A stretch of DNA of 49,019 nt from Spirochaetota bacterium (GTDB taxonomy: Bacteria > Spirochaetota > UBA12135 > COTS27 > JAFLEE01), in NCBI GenBank assembly GCA_017302015.1, contig JAFLEE010000032.1, forward strand, positions 1-49,019, in the 5' to 3' direction. The position numbers were made by a program, and so were the translations under genes. Positions 15,891 through 24,370 of this stretch are shown here, one piece after another; within the stretch, counting starts at the first letter, position 1, and every line of letters begins with the position of its first letter. A model generated the notes under the pieces. It worked only from the letters and a program-made list of their open reading frames with translations, was not told the DNA's origin and searched no databases.

Positions 15891-17429
15891 ATGAAAAAAA
15901 TCGTCCTCTTTTTTCCGCCTCCGTTCTCTTCCACGAGGCCCTATAACGGGCCGCCCCTCGGGCTCCTGGGGATCTCCCGGCAGCTCGACGCCGAGGGCTA
16001 TCCCATCAAGATCGTCACCGCGGCGGCCGACCCCCAGTACGCGGAGACCATCGTCAAAGAATGCGAGGGCGCCATCTGCCTGGGCATCTCGAGCATGACC
16101 GGTTACCAGATCCACGAGGGGCGCCTCGTGGCCCAAAGGGTGAAAGAGCGCTACCCCGAGCTCCCGATCGTCTGGGGGGGCTGGCATCCGTCGATCCTCC
16201 CCATGGAAACCCTCGCGGACCCCTACGTCGACATCGTCGCGGTGGGGCAGGGGGAGCGCACCTTCTACGAACTCGTCAAATGCCTCGAACAGAAGGGCGA
16301 TCTCTCCACCGTGAAGGGCATCGGCTTCAAGCGCGATGGCAAACTCGTGGCCAATTCCCCCCGTGGGATCGAGCCCCTCGATAATTTTCCCCCGCTCCCC
16401 TACCATCTCCTCGGCGATATCGAGACCTACATCGGCAATAACGAGTACGGGAAGCGCAGCCTCTTCTATTATTCGAGCTATGGCTGCCCCCATCGCTGCG
16501 GGTTCTGTATCGAGGAGGCGGTCAATAACCGGGGGTGGAAGAGCCTCTCGGCGGAGAAGGTCGCCGACGAGGTCGAGGGCCTCGTCAAGAAATACGGGCT
16601 CGATTCCCTCAATATCGTCGATTCCAATTTCTTCGTCGACCGCCAGAGGGTGAAGCGCCTCTGCGAACTCCTCGTCGAGCGCGGCGTGAAGATCCGCTGG
16701 GGCAATGTGGGCGGCCGGGCCTCCACCCTCATCAAATACGACGAAGAGACCTGGAAACTCCTCGAGCAGTCCGGCTGGGCGACCGTCCTCGTGGGGGTCG
16801 AATCCGGCGACCAAGAGACCCTCGATTTCATGAAGAAAGACACGAAGGTGGAGGATTTCACGCGGTTCGCCGAACTCTGCGCCCGCCACCACGTGAAGAT
16901 CTTCGGTTCCTACGTCATCGGCTTCCCCTGGTCGAAGGACCCCGAGGAATGCCGCAAGAAGATCGCGGTCGAACTCAAGGCCGACATCGCGCTCATGAAG
17001 AAGCTCTACACGAAGCACCCGTGGACGCGCAATATGATCTTCCAATACCTGCCTTACCCAGGCACGACGCTCATGGACGATGCGGTGCAACTCGGCATCA
17101 CCCTGCCCACCTCCCTCGAGGGATGGAGCAAGTTCCTGATCTCGCCCGAAGAGGTCAACAAGATGGAGCATTACCAGAAGTGGGTCAGCCGCAAGCACGT
17201 GAAGATGATCCCGCTGCTGTCCACCTACATCTTCTTCTTCCTCGATCGGGACTCCTACGAGGTCTACGTGAAGGGCCGCGTGAAGAACCCCTTGGTGCGC
17301 CTCGGGGCGACGGTGATGTTCTACGCCTTCTCGGCCTTGGCGCACCTGCGCTGGAAATTCGAGTTCTTCGCGCTCCCCATTGATTTCTACTTCTACACCC
17401 TCACCCGAAAATACGCCAAGGTCGGCTAA
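15891..17429 (+). CDS. Cobalamin-binding radical SAM enzyme
   Basis: 512 residues. The N-terminal half (about 1-130) is a B12-binding Rossmann-like domain, with PPLGLLGISRQL, the SSMTGYQIHEG strand-loop and WGGWHPSILPMETL...VDIVAVGQGERTF, a layout seen in BchE/PhpK-like enzymes. The radical SAM domain starts at about 190, with the cluster motif Cys199-x3-Cys203-x2-Cys206 (GCPHRCGFC), followed by ADEVEGLVKKYGLDSLNIVDSNFFVD. The C-terminal region (about 440-512) is hydrophobic and aromatic and may touch the membrane. Members methylate or rearrange unactivated carbons; the substrate is unknown. The ATG at 15891 begins at the B12 domain; the ribosome site is weak. The methyltransferase 29 bases downstream is likely co-transcribed, suggesting a joint modification of a lipid or natural product. 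Confidence 0.88.
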   Translation: MKKIVLFFPPPFSSTRPYNGPPLGLLGISRQLDAEGYPIKIVTAAADPQYAETIVKECEGAICLGISSMTGYQIHEGRLVAQRVKERYPELPIVWGGWHPSILPMETLADPYVDIVAVGQGERTFYELVKCLEQKGDLSTVKGIGFKRDGKLVANSPRGIEPLDNFPPLPYHLLGDIETYIGNNEYGKRSLFYYSSYGCPHRCGFCIEEAVNNRGWKSLSAEKVADEVEGLVKKYGLDSLNIVDSNFFVDRQRVKRLCELLVERGVKIRWGNVGGRASTLIKYDEETWKLLEQSGWATVLVGVESGDQETLDFMKKDTKVEDFTRFAELCARHHVKIFGSYVIGFPWSKDPEECRKKIAVELKADIALMKKLYTKHPWTRNMIFQYLPYPGTTLMDDAVQLGITLPTSLEGWSKFLISPEEVNKMEHYQKWVSRKHVKMIPLLSTYIFFFLDRDSYEVYVKGRVKNPLVRLGATVMFYAFSALAHLRWKFEFFALPIDFYFYTLTRKYAKVG

Positions 17430-17458
17430 GAAGCCTTCCCCGGCGGCGAGCGCCCCCC

Positions 17459-18253
17459 ATGAAGACGAAGCCCTCCCCCCATACCAGCCAAACGGAAAAC
17501 CTGCGGAAGGTCTCCTGGCAACGACGACTCCTCGGGATGCTCGCCACCCGTGTTTTCGCCGATGGCCTCGAGACCCTCAACCGCCGGGCGCGGCGCTCGA
17601 TGGAAGTCAACACTTCCGCCCGCATTTTGGATGTGGGGACCGGCGACGGGAAGGTCCTGCGCTACCTGGCGGAGGCGGTTGGTTCCGATCGCCTCGAGGC
17701 CCTCGACCTGGTGCCCATGAAATCCCCGGGGGTGCGAATCCACCGGGCCGACCTCGAGAAGCCGTTCCCCCTCCCCAATGGCCGATTCGATGTGGTGATT
17801 TCCTCCCAGAATATCGAGCACATCATCGATGTGCCCCTCTATTGCTCCGAGATCGCCCGGGTCTTGAAGCCCGGCGGCTACGCGCTCGTGCTCACCGAGA
17901 ACCTCGCCAGTTGGACGAACATCGCGCCGCTTTTCTTCGGGTGGATCCCGTTCTCCCTGACCAATATGTTCGGGATCCCCTACGGCAACCCCCTCATCTG
18001 GCACGCCGAGATCAAGACCGAGGCCCCCTGGTTCCGCGAGGCGCAGGCGAAGCGCCAATGGGGCGTGCTCGGCCACCAGCGCGTTCTCACGATCCGCGCC
18101 ATCGAGCAGCTGTTCCGGGAGCGCGGGCTGGTTCCCGAGAAGCGCCTAAGCGGCGGCTATTTCACCACCTTCGGCCTGGCCGAACGTTTCTTAAGCCGCC
18201 TCGACCCCATCCATAGCCATTTCATCGGGATGAAATTCCGAAAAAAATCCTGA
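17459..18253 (+). CDS. Class I SAM-dependent methyltransferase
   Basis: 264 residues. Motif I is ARILDVGTGDGKVLR (about 54-68), followed by LEALDLVP, then DVVISSQNIEHIIDVPLYCSEIARVLKPGGYALV, the Methyltransf_11 pattern. The C-terminal half is aromatic-rich and may bind a hydrophobic substrate. It follows the radical SAM gene by 29 bases and ends just before the tRNA-Val on the other strand. The substrate cannot be named. Confidence 0.87.
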   Translation: MKTKPSPHTSQTENLRKVSWQRRLLGMLATRVFADGLETLNRRARRSMEVNTSARILDVGTGDGKVLRYLAEAVGSDRLEALDLVPMKSPGVRIHRADLEKPFPLPNGRFDVVISSQNIEHIIDVPLYCSEIARVLKPGGYALVLTENLASWTNIAPLFFGWIPFSLTNMFGIPYGNPLIWHAEIKTEAPWFREAQAKRQWGVLGHQRVLTIRAIEQLFRERGLVPEKRLSGGYFTTFGLAERFLSRLDPIHSHFIGMKFRKKS

Positions 18254-18323
18254 GGGTTTTCGGCCGACGGTGGCCGCGCTGGCCGAGCTCGGCCGCTGGT
18301 GGAAGGGAGTGAAAGGATCCAAT

Positions 18324-18351
18324 GAAGACCCCGGGTTTCCCCGGGGTCTTC
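18324..18351 (-). terminator. Strong hairpin downstream of tRNA-Val, possibly bidirectional
   Basis: Perfect 11-base arms (GAAGACCCCGG and complement) with a six-base loop, starting five bases beyond the tRNA's 3' end on the minus strand. It lies also about 70 bases after the stop of the plus-strand methyltransferase. There is no long T run on either side, so it fits a weak or bidirectional terminator, or a tRNA 3' processing/trailer hairpin. Confidence 0.6.
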
Positions 18352-18355
18352 GTCT

Positions 18356-18427
18356 TGGGCGCTACAGGTTTCGAACCTGTGACCCCTACCATGTCAAGGT
18401 AATGCTCTACCACTGAGCTAAGCGCCC
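18356..18427 (-). tRNA. tRNA-Val (anticodon GAC)
   Basis: Read on the minus strand, all arms form. The acceptor GGGCGCT pairs AGCGCCC; the D arm is GCTC/GAGC with loop AGTGGTA. The anticodon arm is TTACC/GGTAG with loop TTGACAT, giving GAC, valine. The T arm ACAGG/CCTGT has loop TTCGAAA. The discriminator is A and CCA is not encoded, so a CCA-adding enzyme is needed. 72 nt including the discriminator. Confidence 0.96.
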
Positions 18428-18435
18428 GAGGGGGG

Positions 18436-18465
18436 ATTTTAATATGGAGCCCGCCCCCGGGGCAA
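18436..18465 (-). promoter_or_regulatory. Probable sigma70-type promoter of tRNA-Val
   Basis: On the minus strand, TTGCCC (18465-18460) and TAAAAT (18441-18436) are separated by 18 bases, and the -10 box ends 8 bases before the tRNA. The AT-rich patch stands out in a very GC-rich surrounding. Confidence 0.55.
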
Positions 18466-18529
18466 CCGGCGGGCCCCTTCCTTCAATTTTCGGCGCCCAT
18501 GGACCGAAGCTAGGGAGAAGGACGAGTCG

Positions 18530-18979
18530 ATGCCCAGCGAACAGGCCCAATTATCCACCATGGAGGTGCTCATCTTCCTCAAGAAGGTGGCCCTGTTCGG
18601 GGATTTCGAGCTCGAGGAGCTCCTGAACCTGGTCGCCATCACCTCCGAGATCGTGGTCCCCGCCGGGGAGACCATCATCGCCGAAGGCGAGAGCGGATCC
18701 AGCGCCTACGTCATCGTCTCCGGGATGGTCGAGGTCTACCGCCAGACCGGCCACGGGGACGTCATCCTCGCCACCCTCGACCAGTCCCAATACTTCGGGG
18801 AGATGGCCATCATCGAGAACGAGCCCCGCAGCGCCTCGGTGCGGGCCCGAAGCGATTGCCGCCTGCTGCGCCTCGACGGCCGGCAATTCCGCCGCATGAT
18901 GGAATCCAACGCGGTCCTCTCCTTCCGCCTCGTGCAGGTGTTCTCCCGGCGGCTGCGGCGCATGTCCCAGGCCGCCTGA
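18530..18979 (+). CDS. Single-domain cyclic-nucleotide-binding protein
   Basis: 149 residues, almost only a CRP-type cyclic-nucleotide-binding domain (about 15-140). Visible parts are the LFGDFELEELLNLVAI helix, GETIIAEGESGSSAYVIVSGMVEVYR, and the phosphate-binding cassette GEMAIIENEPRSASVRA with its Arg-Ser-Ala. No DNA-binding helix-turn-helix follows, so it is not a transcription factor by itself; it probably acts on a partner. Three bases separate its stop from the transporter-HEAT gene, suggesting that a cyclic nucleotide controls that membrane protein. Confidence 0.88.
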   Translation: MPSEQAQLSTMEVLIFLKKVALFGDFELEELLNLVAITSEIVVPAGETIIAEGESGSSAYVIVSGMVEVYRQTGHGDVILATLDQSQYFGEMAIIENEPRSASVRARSDCRLLRLDGRQFRRMMESNAVLSFRLVQVFSRRLRRMSQAA

Positions 18980-18982
18980 CGC

Positions 18983-21751
18983 ATGAGCGCCCTCGCGCGT
19001 CGACTATTCGCCTTCAAGGAGGGGGAGGCGCGTCCGGCCGGCCTCCTCTTCGCGCTGTTCTTCGTGGTCTCCTTCGGTAACGGCATCGGCCTCTCGGCGG
19101 GCGAGAGCCTCTTCATCCAGGCCTGGGGCATCGAGCAATTGCCCTTCGCCTTCCTGGCCGCGGCCCTCACCGTCCTCACCGCCGCGGTCCTCCTCGCCCG
19201 CCTCGGCCAGCGGCGCGCGCTTTCGAGTTTCTGGCGCGCGGTCTACGCCGCCGCGGCCGCCATCGCCCTGGTCCTCACGGCGGGGCTCTACCTGTTCCCC
19301 GGAAGCCGCGGGGTCAGCGCGCTGCTTTTCGTCTTCGCCTACACGGCCCTGGTCCTCCTCAAGAACCTGCTCCTCCAATTGTCCGAGGCGATGTTCGACC
19401 TGCGGCAATTGAAGCGCTTCTTCGCATTGGTCTCCAGCGGCGCCGTGCTCGGGATGGCCTTGGGGGGGCTGGGTCTCGGCGCCCTCCTCGCCGTCTTGCC
19501 CGATACCCGGGCCCTCATCGCCGTCTGGGCGCTGGCGCTCTGCGGGGCCCTCTGGCTCTCCGTCCCGATCTTCCGCCGCCACACGCGGGCCGAAAACCTG
19601 ACCGAAAAACGTCGGGAGGCGCCCGCGGGGCTCCTGGACGGCTTCAGAAACTTGGCGAAATCCAGGCTCTTTCTCCTCCTCGGGGTGGCGTCCTTCTGCA
19701 CCGCGTTCCTCGTCCTCCAATACGATTTCCTCTACATGTTCGCGGTCAAGAAGACCTACGGCTCGCCGGAGGAGGTGACGAAGGTCTTCGGCCTGGTGCG
19801 GGGGGCCTCGACGCTGGCGACCTTCGTCTTCCAGGCCTTCTTCACCGCATCGCTCCTGCGCGTGCTCGGGCTCGCGCCGGTCTTGATGCTCTTCCCGGCG
19901 GCCTTCTTGGGGATCTACGGGATGGTCCTGGTGCGCTTCGGCATGCTCAACGTGTTCCTCGGCCGGGTGGGCTATTACCTGACGAAGGAAGCCTTCTATT
20001 TCCCCTCCCTCCAGCCGGTCTTCAACGCCCTCTCCGAACCCATGCGCCGCGGGGCGGTCTTCTTCATCTATTCGGTGATGGGGTCCCTGGGGAATATCGC
20101 CGGCGGGCTCTTCCTCCTCCTGGCGGTGCGCACCGGCATACTCAGCTTGAAGGGCTCCATGCTCGTGGCCCTGGCCCTCGGGGCGGTGCTGGTGGCGACG
20201 ACGCTCCTCATCCGAAAGGCCTACGTGAAGGAACTCCTCTCCAACCTGCAGGAAGATTCCCCCCAACAACTCGAGCGCGTCGAGAACCTCCGCGCCCTGG
20301 GCGGAAGCGACGCGCCCGGGATGCTCCTCGCCATGCTCCAAAGCGGCGATGAGGAGAATGTCCGCTTTTCCCTGGAGTTCCTCTCCCGGGCGCGGGATGC
20401 CCAGCGGGACGCCGCCGTGGAGCAGCTCGCCACCCAGACCGCCCTCTCGCCGGTCAGGCGCGCGTGCTTCCGGTATTTCGGCCGCACGCTCTCCGCCAAA
20501 CTCCTCGAACGCGCCCGGGGCTTCCTCTCCGGGCCCGATCGCCTGCCCTTCGTGGATTGGCTGGGCGCCTGCCTGGCGGAAGGTACGGCCGCCTCGCTCC
20601 GGGAAGAAGCCGAGGCGGCGCTGCGGGAGGCGATGCGGCTGCCCGATGAGCGGGTGTCCCTCGCCGCCGCCGTATGGGCCGCCGGGGCCGGGATCCAGGA
20701 CGAGGAAATCCTGCGGATCCTCAACAAGGCCGTGGAGACGGTGGATCCGATCCAGCGCGTCTTCGTGGTGGAACGCTTCGCCAGCCACGCGCCCCGGGGC
20801 TTCGAGGGGGCCTTCCGCGTCAAGGCGATGCAGTGGCTGCCCGGTCTCTCGGCGCGGGACCCCCTTGCGGTCCGCCTCGTGAAATCCCTCCTCAAATTGG
20901 AGGATCCTGCGCTGGTCGCGTCGCTGGTCGCTTCCCTCACGGCGGCGGCGTCCTGGCGTCCTCTCCTTCCCCGGATATTCGAGACCCTCGAGGATGGCGG
21001 GGTGTGCGAACGCATCGCCGCCGCGCTCCCCTCGGACGACCTGGTCCTCCTCACCTCCCTTCCCAACCCGCCGCCGGGATCCCATGGGGTGCTCCACCGC
21101 CTCTCCCTAGACGAAAACGCGGCCCTGCCCCTGCGCAGCGCCGCGTGCGATCGGCTGCGCCGCTGCGGGGCCGGAGGGGGGGAGGGCTCTCGGGCGGCCT
21201 ACGAAGCCGCCGTGGGACGCGTCCTCGACGAGGCTTTCGCGGACCTGCGTGCGGCCGCCTCCTTCCTCGGGGAGGACAAGGCGGTCCAGGGCATCTTCAC
21301 GGATGAAATGAAGCGCCAGGTCCGCGAGCGGCTCTCCCTGGCATCGGGGCTCATCGAACTTGGTTGGACCCACGAACATCTCGGGGGCGCCTTGGCCGCC
21401 CTGGATTCAGAAAACCGGGCCCTGCGGACCGCAGCCTTGGAGACCCTCGAAAATACGCTTCCCCGCAGCATCCGCGAGCCCTTTACCCTGCTGCAAGAGT
21501 GGCAGGGCGCGGGGGCGAAGGGTTTGCCGCTTAAGGTCGATGGGGAGAAGCAACTGCCTCCCGCGGCGGCCCTGGAACGTCTTTTCCTGGGCGCGACCCC
21601 GTGGCGACGCTTGCTCGCCATGCACCTCGCCGGGCGCTTGGACGCAAAAGAGTACGGGCCCCGCATCGCCGCGGTGGACGACCCCTACCCCGAAAGCGAG
21701 GCGATGCGCGGCGGCCTGATTACGCGCTGGGGGTTCGCCCCGTCGTCTTGA
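18983..21751 (+). CDS. MFS/NTT-like membrane transporter with C-terminal HEAT-like repeats
   Basis: 922 residues. About 15-415 holds roughly 12 hydrophobic segments in the style of major-facilitator or ATP/ADP-translocase (NTT) carriers. Arg-rich cytoplasmic loops interrupt them, for example HTRAENLTEKRRE near 198-210. From about 420 the chain is soluble and alpha-helical in repeating units (SNLQEDSPQQLERVENLRALGG, then many A-R-EA-L units), consistent with HEAT-like repeats to the end. Such repeats usually serve protein contacts. The substrate is unknown. It directly follows the cyclic-nucleotide-binding gene (three-base gap) and has a weak ribosome site, so coupling is likely. The end overlaps the convergent acetyltransferase by 32 bases. 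Confidence 0.8.
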   Translation: MSALARRLFAFKEGEARPAGLLFALFFVVSFGNGIGLSAGESLFIQAWGIEQLPFAFLAAALTVLTAAVLLARLGQRRALSSFWRAVYAAAAAIALVLTAGLYLFPGSRGVSALLFVFAYTALVLLKNLLLQLSEAMFDLRQLKRFFALVSSGAVLGMALGGLGLGALLAVLPDTRALIAVWALALCGALWLSVPIFRRHTRAENLTEKRREAPAGLLDGFRNLAKSRLFLLLGVASFCTAFLVLQYDFLYMFAVKKTYGSPEEVTKVFGLVRGASTLATFVFQAFFTASLLRVLGLAPVLMLFPAAFLGIYGMVLVRFGMLNVFLGRVGYYLTKEAFYFPSLQPVFNALSEPMRRGAVFFIYSVMGSLGNIAGGLFLLLAVRTGILSLKGSMLVALALGAVLVATTLLIRKAYVKELLSNLQEDSPQQLERVENLRALGGSDAPGMLLAMLQSGDEENVRFSLEFLSRARDAQRDAAVEQLATQTALSPVRRACFRYFGRTLSAKLLERARGFLSGPDRLPFVDWLGACLAEGTAASLREEAEAALREAMRLPDERVSLAAAVWAAGAGIQDEEILRILNKAVETVDPIQRVFVVERFASHAPRGFEGAFRVKAMQWLPGLSARDPLAVRLVKSLLKLEDPALVASLVASLTAAASWRPLLPRIFETLEDGGVCERIAAALPSDDLVLLTSLPNPPPGSHGVLHRLSLDENAALPLRSAACDRLRRCGAGGGEGSRAAYEAAVGRVLDEAFADLRAAASFLGEDKAVQGIFTDEMKRQVRERLSLASGLIELGWTHEHLGGALAALDSENRALRTAALETLENTLPRSIREPFTLLQEWQGAGAKGLPLKVDGEKQLPPAAALERLFLGATPWRRLLAMHLAGRLDAKEYGPRIAAVDDPYPESEAMRGGLITRWGFAPSS

Positions 21752-22214
21752 TGTAGGCGGTCTCGTTGCATGAGGGGAAGGACTCGCACCCGATGCAGTC
21801 CCTCCAGATCTTCTCGGGGAGCAGGTTCTTCTCGATGCGCTGGAACCCGCAACGCTCGAAGAAGGCGGTCTCGAGGGTGAGGGCGAAGACGCGGCGGACC
21901 TGGAGTTTTTCGGCTTCGGCGAGGGTCGCATCGACGAGGGCCTTGCCGAGCCCCTTGCCTTGGCTCGATTCACGCACGCCCAGGGAGCGGAGTTCGGCGA
22001 GGTCGGGGTTGTAGATGAACAGGGAGGAGCAACCGGCGATCTCGCCCCCCTCGTCGGCGACGACGAAGGTGGCGATGGCCGCGGAGACCTCGTCGAGGGT
22101 GCGCCGCATCATCAGCCGCCGCTTCCAGAAGCCCTCGATGAGGGCCACGAGCGCGCCCGCATCGCCGAGATGGGCCGCTCGGATGACGATGCGCCCGGGG
22201 GGGCTGGGAGGCAT
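21720..22214 (-). CDS. GNAT N-acetyltransferase, short ArgA (N-acetylglutamate synthase)-like
   Basis: 164 residues. GNAT fold: IRAAHLGDAGALVALIEGF at the start, then VADEGGEIAGCSSLFIY, AELRSLGVRESSQGKGLGKALVDATLAEA (acetyl-CoA loop QGKGLG), and FALTLETAFFERCGFQRI. The C-terminal Cys motif IWRDCIGCESFPSC is a mark I associate with short ArgA-like acetyltransferases that make N-acetylglutamate for arginine synthesis. It starts 18 bases after the fliN/fliY stop on the same strand, so it is carried on the flagellar message. A GTG just before the ATG is an equally possible start. Glutamate specificity is inferred, not shown. Confidence 0.82.
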   Translation of the reverse strand: MPPSPPGRIVIRAAHLGDAGALVALIEGFWKRRLMMRRTLDEVSAAIATFVVADEGGEIAGCSSLFIYNPDLAELRSLGVRESSQGKGLGKALVDATLAEAEKLQVRRVFALTLETAFFERCGFQRIEKNLLPEKIWRDCIGCESFPSCNETAYIKTTGRTPSA

Positions 22215-22231
22215 CACGAACCCGCCCGGCT

Positions 22232-23293
22232 CTAGTCCTCGGGGTTCAGTCGCGATTTCACGTTGACGATCTCGGTGACGCGCACCCCGAAGTTTTCGTC
22301 GATGACCACGACTTCGCCCTTGGCGATGGGTTTCCCGTTGACGAGGAGGTCCACCGGCTCGCCGGCGAGCTTGTCGAGTTCGATGATCGAACCCTCGCCG
22401 AGGGAGAGCACTTCCTGGACGGTCTTCGTGCTGCGCCCCAGTTCCACCGTGACCTCGAGGGGCACGTCGAGGAGCAGGTTGATATTGCCCGTGATGGCCG
22501 GGTCGGCGGTCTGCACCAGGGGGCTGAACTCGGCGTTCTGGATCGACGAAACGGGCGCGCCGGTGGAACCGGTGGCGCCCTCGAGGAGGGCGTCGAGGCC
22601 GCCGCCGGCGGCGGACGCGCGGTCGTCGGATTTCCCGCCCTTGGCCCCGGCGAGGGCCTTGGCGAGGGGGAGGGGATAGAGTTGGACGAAGGTGCTGTCG
22701 AGGGTGCCCTCGAGGTTGAGGGTGAGGGTCACCGTCCAATAATCGCCGTCGGGGATATTGAGTTTGCCGGCGTCGGCCACCATCGCCTTGGGGGAGCTGG
22801 AGGCCATCTCGATGCCGTGGTTATTGTTGATGTCGGTGTCGGCGTTGCCCGTCATCTGCGCCAGCACTTCCTGGAGGGCGTTGATGGCGTTGTCGTCGAG
22901 GGAATCCACGGGCGAGCCGAGGGAGAGGCCGGCGAGGGTGCGGGCGTCCTCCTCCTTGAAGAGGTAGAAGACGATGCCGCTGGCGGGCTGGGTGTAGGTG
23001 GTCTTCACCACGAGCACCTCGCCCTCGAAGCCGGAGGCGGTCTCCTTCAGGGGGGAGACCTTGGCCGAACTGACCTCGAAGGTCGCGGTCTGGTTGACGG
23101 CGCTGAAGAGCGCGGCGGCCTGGGCGGTGGCGACGGTTTCGGCGACCTTGCCGGCGGAGGCGAGTTCCTTGGCGGTCAGCCCGCCCTTCTTCGGCTCGGC
23201 CTTCCCGGCGGGGGCCCCGCCGCCCATGTCGAACCCGTCGGCGCCCTGCAGGAGCGCGTCGATCTCGGATTGTGAAAGACTGGCGTCAGCCAT
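22232..23293 (-). CDS. fliN: Flagellar switch protein FliN/FliY (CheC-like plus SpoA domains)
   Basis: 353 residues, the long FliY form. The N-terminal LSQSEIDALL (6-15) is the short segment shared with FliM that binds CheY in relatives. A CheC-like domain occupies about 45-235, and a Gly/Ala/Ser-rich linker follows. The C-terminal FliN/SpoA domain (about 262-350) contains LLLDVPLEVTVELGRSTKTVQEVLSLGEGSIIELDKLAGEPVDLLVNGKPIAKGEVVVIDENFGVRV pieces, the standard FliN pattern in the C-ring. The CheC phosphatase motif (E-x2-N) reads Glu142-Val-Leu-Ala145, so the active Asn is missing and CheY-P phosphatase activity of this site is unlikely. The start overlaps the fliM stop by 8 bases. Confidence 0.93.
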   Translation of the reverse strand: MADASLSQSEIDALLQGADGFDMGGGAPAGKAEPKKGGLTAKELASAGKVAETVATAQAAALFSAVNQTATFEVSSAKVSPLKETASGFEGEVLVVKTTYTQPASGIVFYLFKEEDARTLAGLSLGSPVDSLDDNAINALQEVLAQMTGNADTDINNNHGIEMASSSPKAMVADAGKLNIPDGDYWTVTLTLNLEGTLDSTFVQLYPLPLAKALAGAKGGKSDDRASAAGGGLDALLEGATGSTGAPVSSIQNAEFSPLVQTADPAITGNINLLLDVPLEVTVELGRSTKTVQEVLSLGEGSIIELDKLAGEPVDLLVNGKPIAKGEVVVIDENFGVRVTEIVNVKSRLNPED

Positions 23294-24356
23294 TGGTTTC
23301 CCCCTGGGGTGCGGCGGCGTCGGACTGGTCGCCCCGGATCTTGGTCACCTGGACGGCGAGCTTGTTCCCGGAGCGGCCGGCCCGGCAATCGAATTTATGC
23401 TTGTTCATGATGGAGAGTTCCAGCGGCGTGTGCACCGTGGTGTCGAGGGGCAGGATGTCGCCCTTCTTGAGCTTCAGGATCTCGTTGACCGACAGGCGCG
23501 TGTGGCCGAGGTTGGCCACGAGGTCCATCCGCACGTCGACGATCTGCTTCTTGATGAGCTCGAGGTTCTCGGTGTCGCCGCCCTTGCGGATGGCCGAGTA
23601 GAGGTACTGGGCCGAGAGTTTGGAGATGATCGACTCGATGGTGATGTAGGGGATGCAGAAATTGGTCATGCCCTCGACGTCGCCGATGCGCGTCTCAAGG
23701 GTGACGAGCACGACCATGTCGTTGGGGGGCACGATCTGGGCGAACTGGATGTTGGTCTCGATGTTGGAGAGCTTCGGGCGCAGGTCGATCACCGTGGACC
23801 ACGACTCGCGCAGGTTGCCCAGGATGCGGATGATGATCCCCTCGATCACCGACACCTCGATCTCGGAGAGCTCGCGGTTGTCCTTCAGCGGCACGCCCTC
23901 GCCGCCGAAGAGGCGGTCGATGATGGCGAAGGTGATGGTGGGGTCGATCTCCATGATCGCCGACCCGCGCAGGGGGTCCATGTTGACGATGGCCAGGGTG
24001 GTCGGGTTGGGGATGGAGCGGCTGAACTCCTCGTAGGTGAGCTGGTCCACCGAGGCGACGTGCACGTTGACGTAGGAGCGCAGCTGGCCCGAGAGGCTCG
24101 TGGTGGTCAGGCGCGCGTAGGTCTCGTGCATCATCTGGATCGTCCGGATCTGCTCCTTGGAGAACTTGTCCGGGCGCTTGAAGTCGTACATCTTGACCGA
24201 CTGCGCCTTCTTCATCGTCTCGGCGCCGGCGTCGGCCATGGCGAAGTCGTCCGCGCCGGCGGGGGCCTCGGCGCCGGCGCTGCCCGCGCCCATGTCGTCC
24301 ATCTCCACCGCGGAGAGGAGATTGTCGATTTCGCTTTGGGAGAGGATTTCGTTCAT
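23286..24356 (-). CDS. fliM: Flagellar motor switch protein FliM
   Basis: 356 residues. FliM links the rotor C-ring to CheY. The N-terminal CheY-binding segment ILSQSEIDNLL (4-14) is followed by an Ala/Gly/Asp-rich linker. The middle domain starts at about 53 with YDFKRPDKFSKEQIRTIQMMHETYAR, then LTYEEFSRSIPNPT and the conserved LFGGEG (about 148-153). The C-terminal SpoA domain contains LGHTRLSVNEILKLKKGDILPLDT. Length and all landmarks are normal. 14 bases separate it from fliL. Confidence 0.97.
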   Translation of the reverse strand: MNEILSQSEIDNLLSAVEMDDMGAGSAGAEAPAGADDFAMADAGAETMKKAQSVKMYDFKRPDKFSKEQIRTIQMMHETYARLTTTSLSGQLRSYVNVHVASVDQLTYEEFSRSIPNPTTLAIVNMDPLRGSAIMEIDPTITFAIIDRLFGGEGVPLKDNRELSEIEVSVIEGIIIRILGNLRESWSTVIDLRPKLSNIETNIQFAQIVPPNDMVVLVTLETRIGDVEGMTNFCIPYITIESIISKLSAQYLYSAIRKGGDTENLELIKKQIVDVRMDLVANLGHTRLSVNEILKLKKGDILPLDTTVHTPLELSIMNKHKFDCRAGRSGNKLAVQVTKIRGDQSDAAAPQGETNG

Positions 24357-24370
24357 GGGGGGGGGCGCCG

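Noticed and set aside
19004-21097. 697-codon minus-strand frame opposite the transporter-HEAT gene
   Set aside because: Product rich in Gly, Glu, Arg and His without domains; it mirrors the plus-strand codon pattern.
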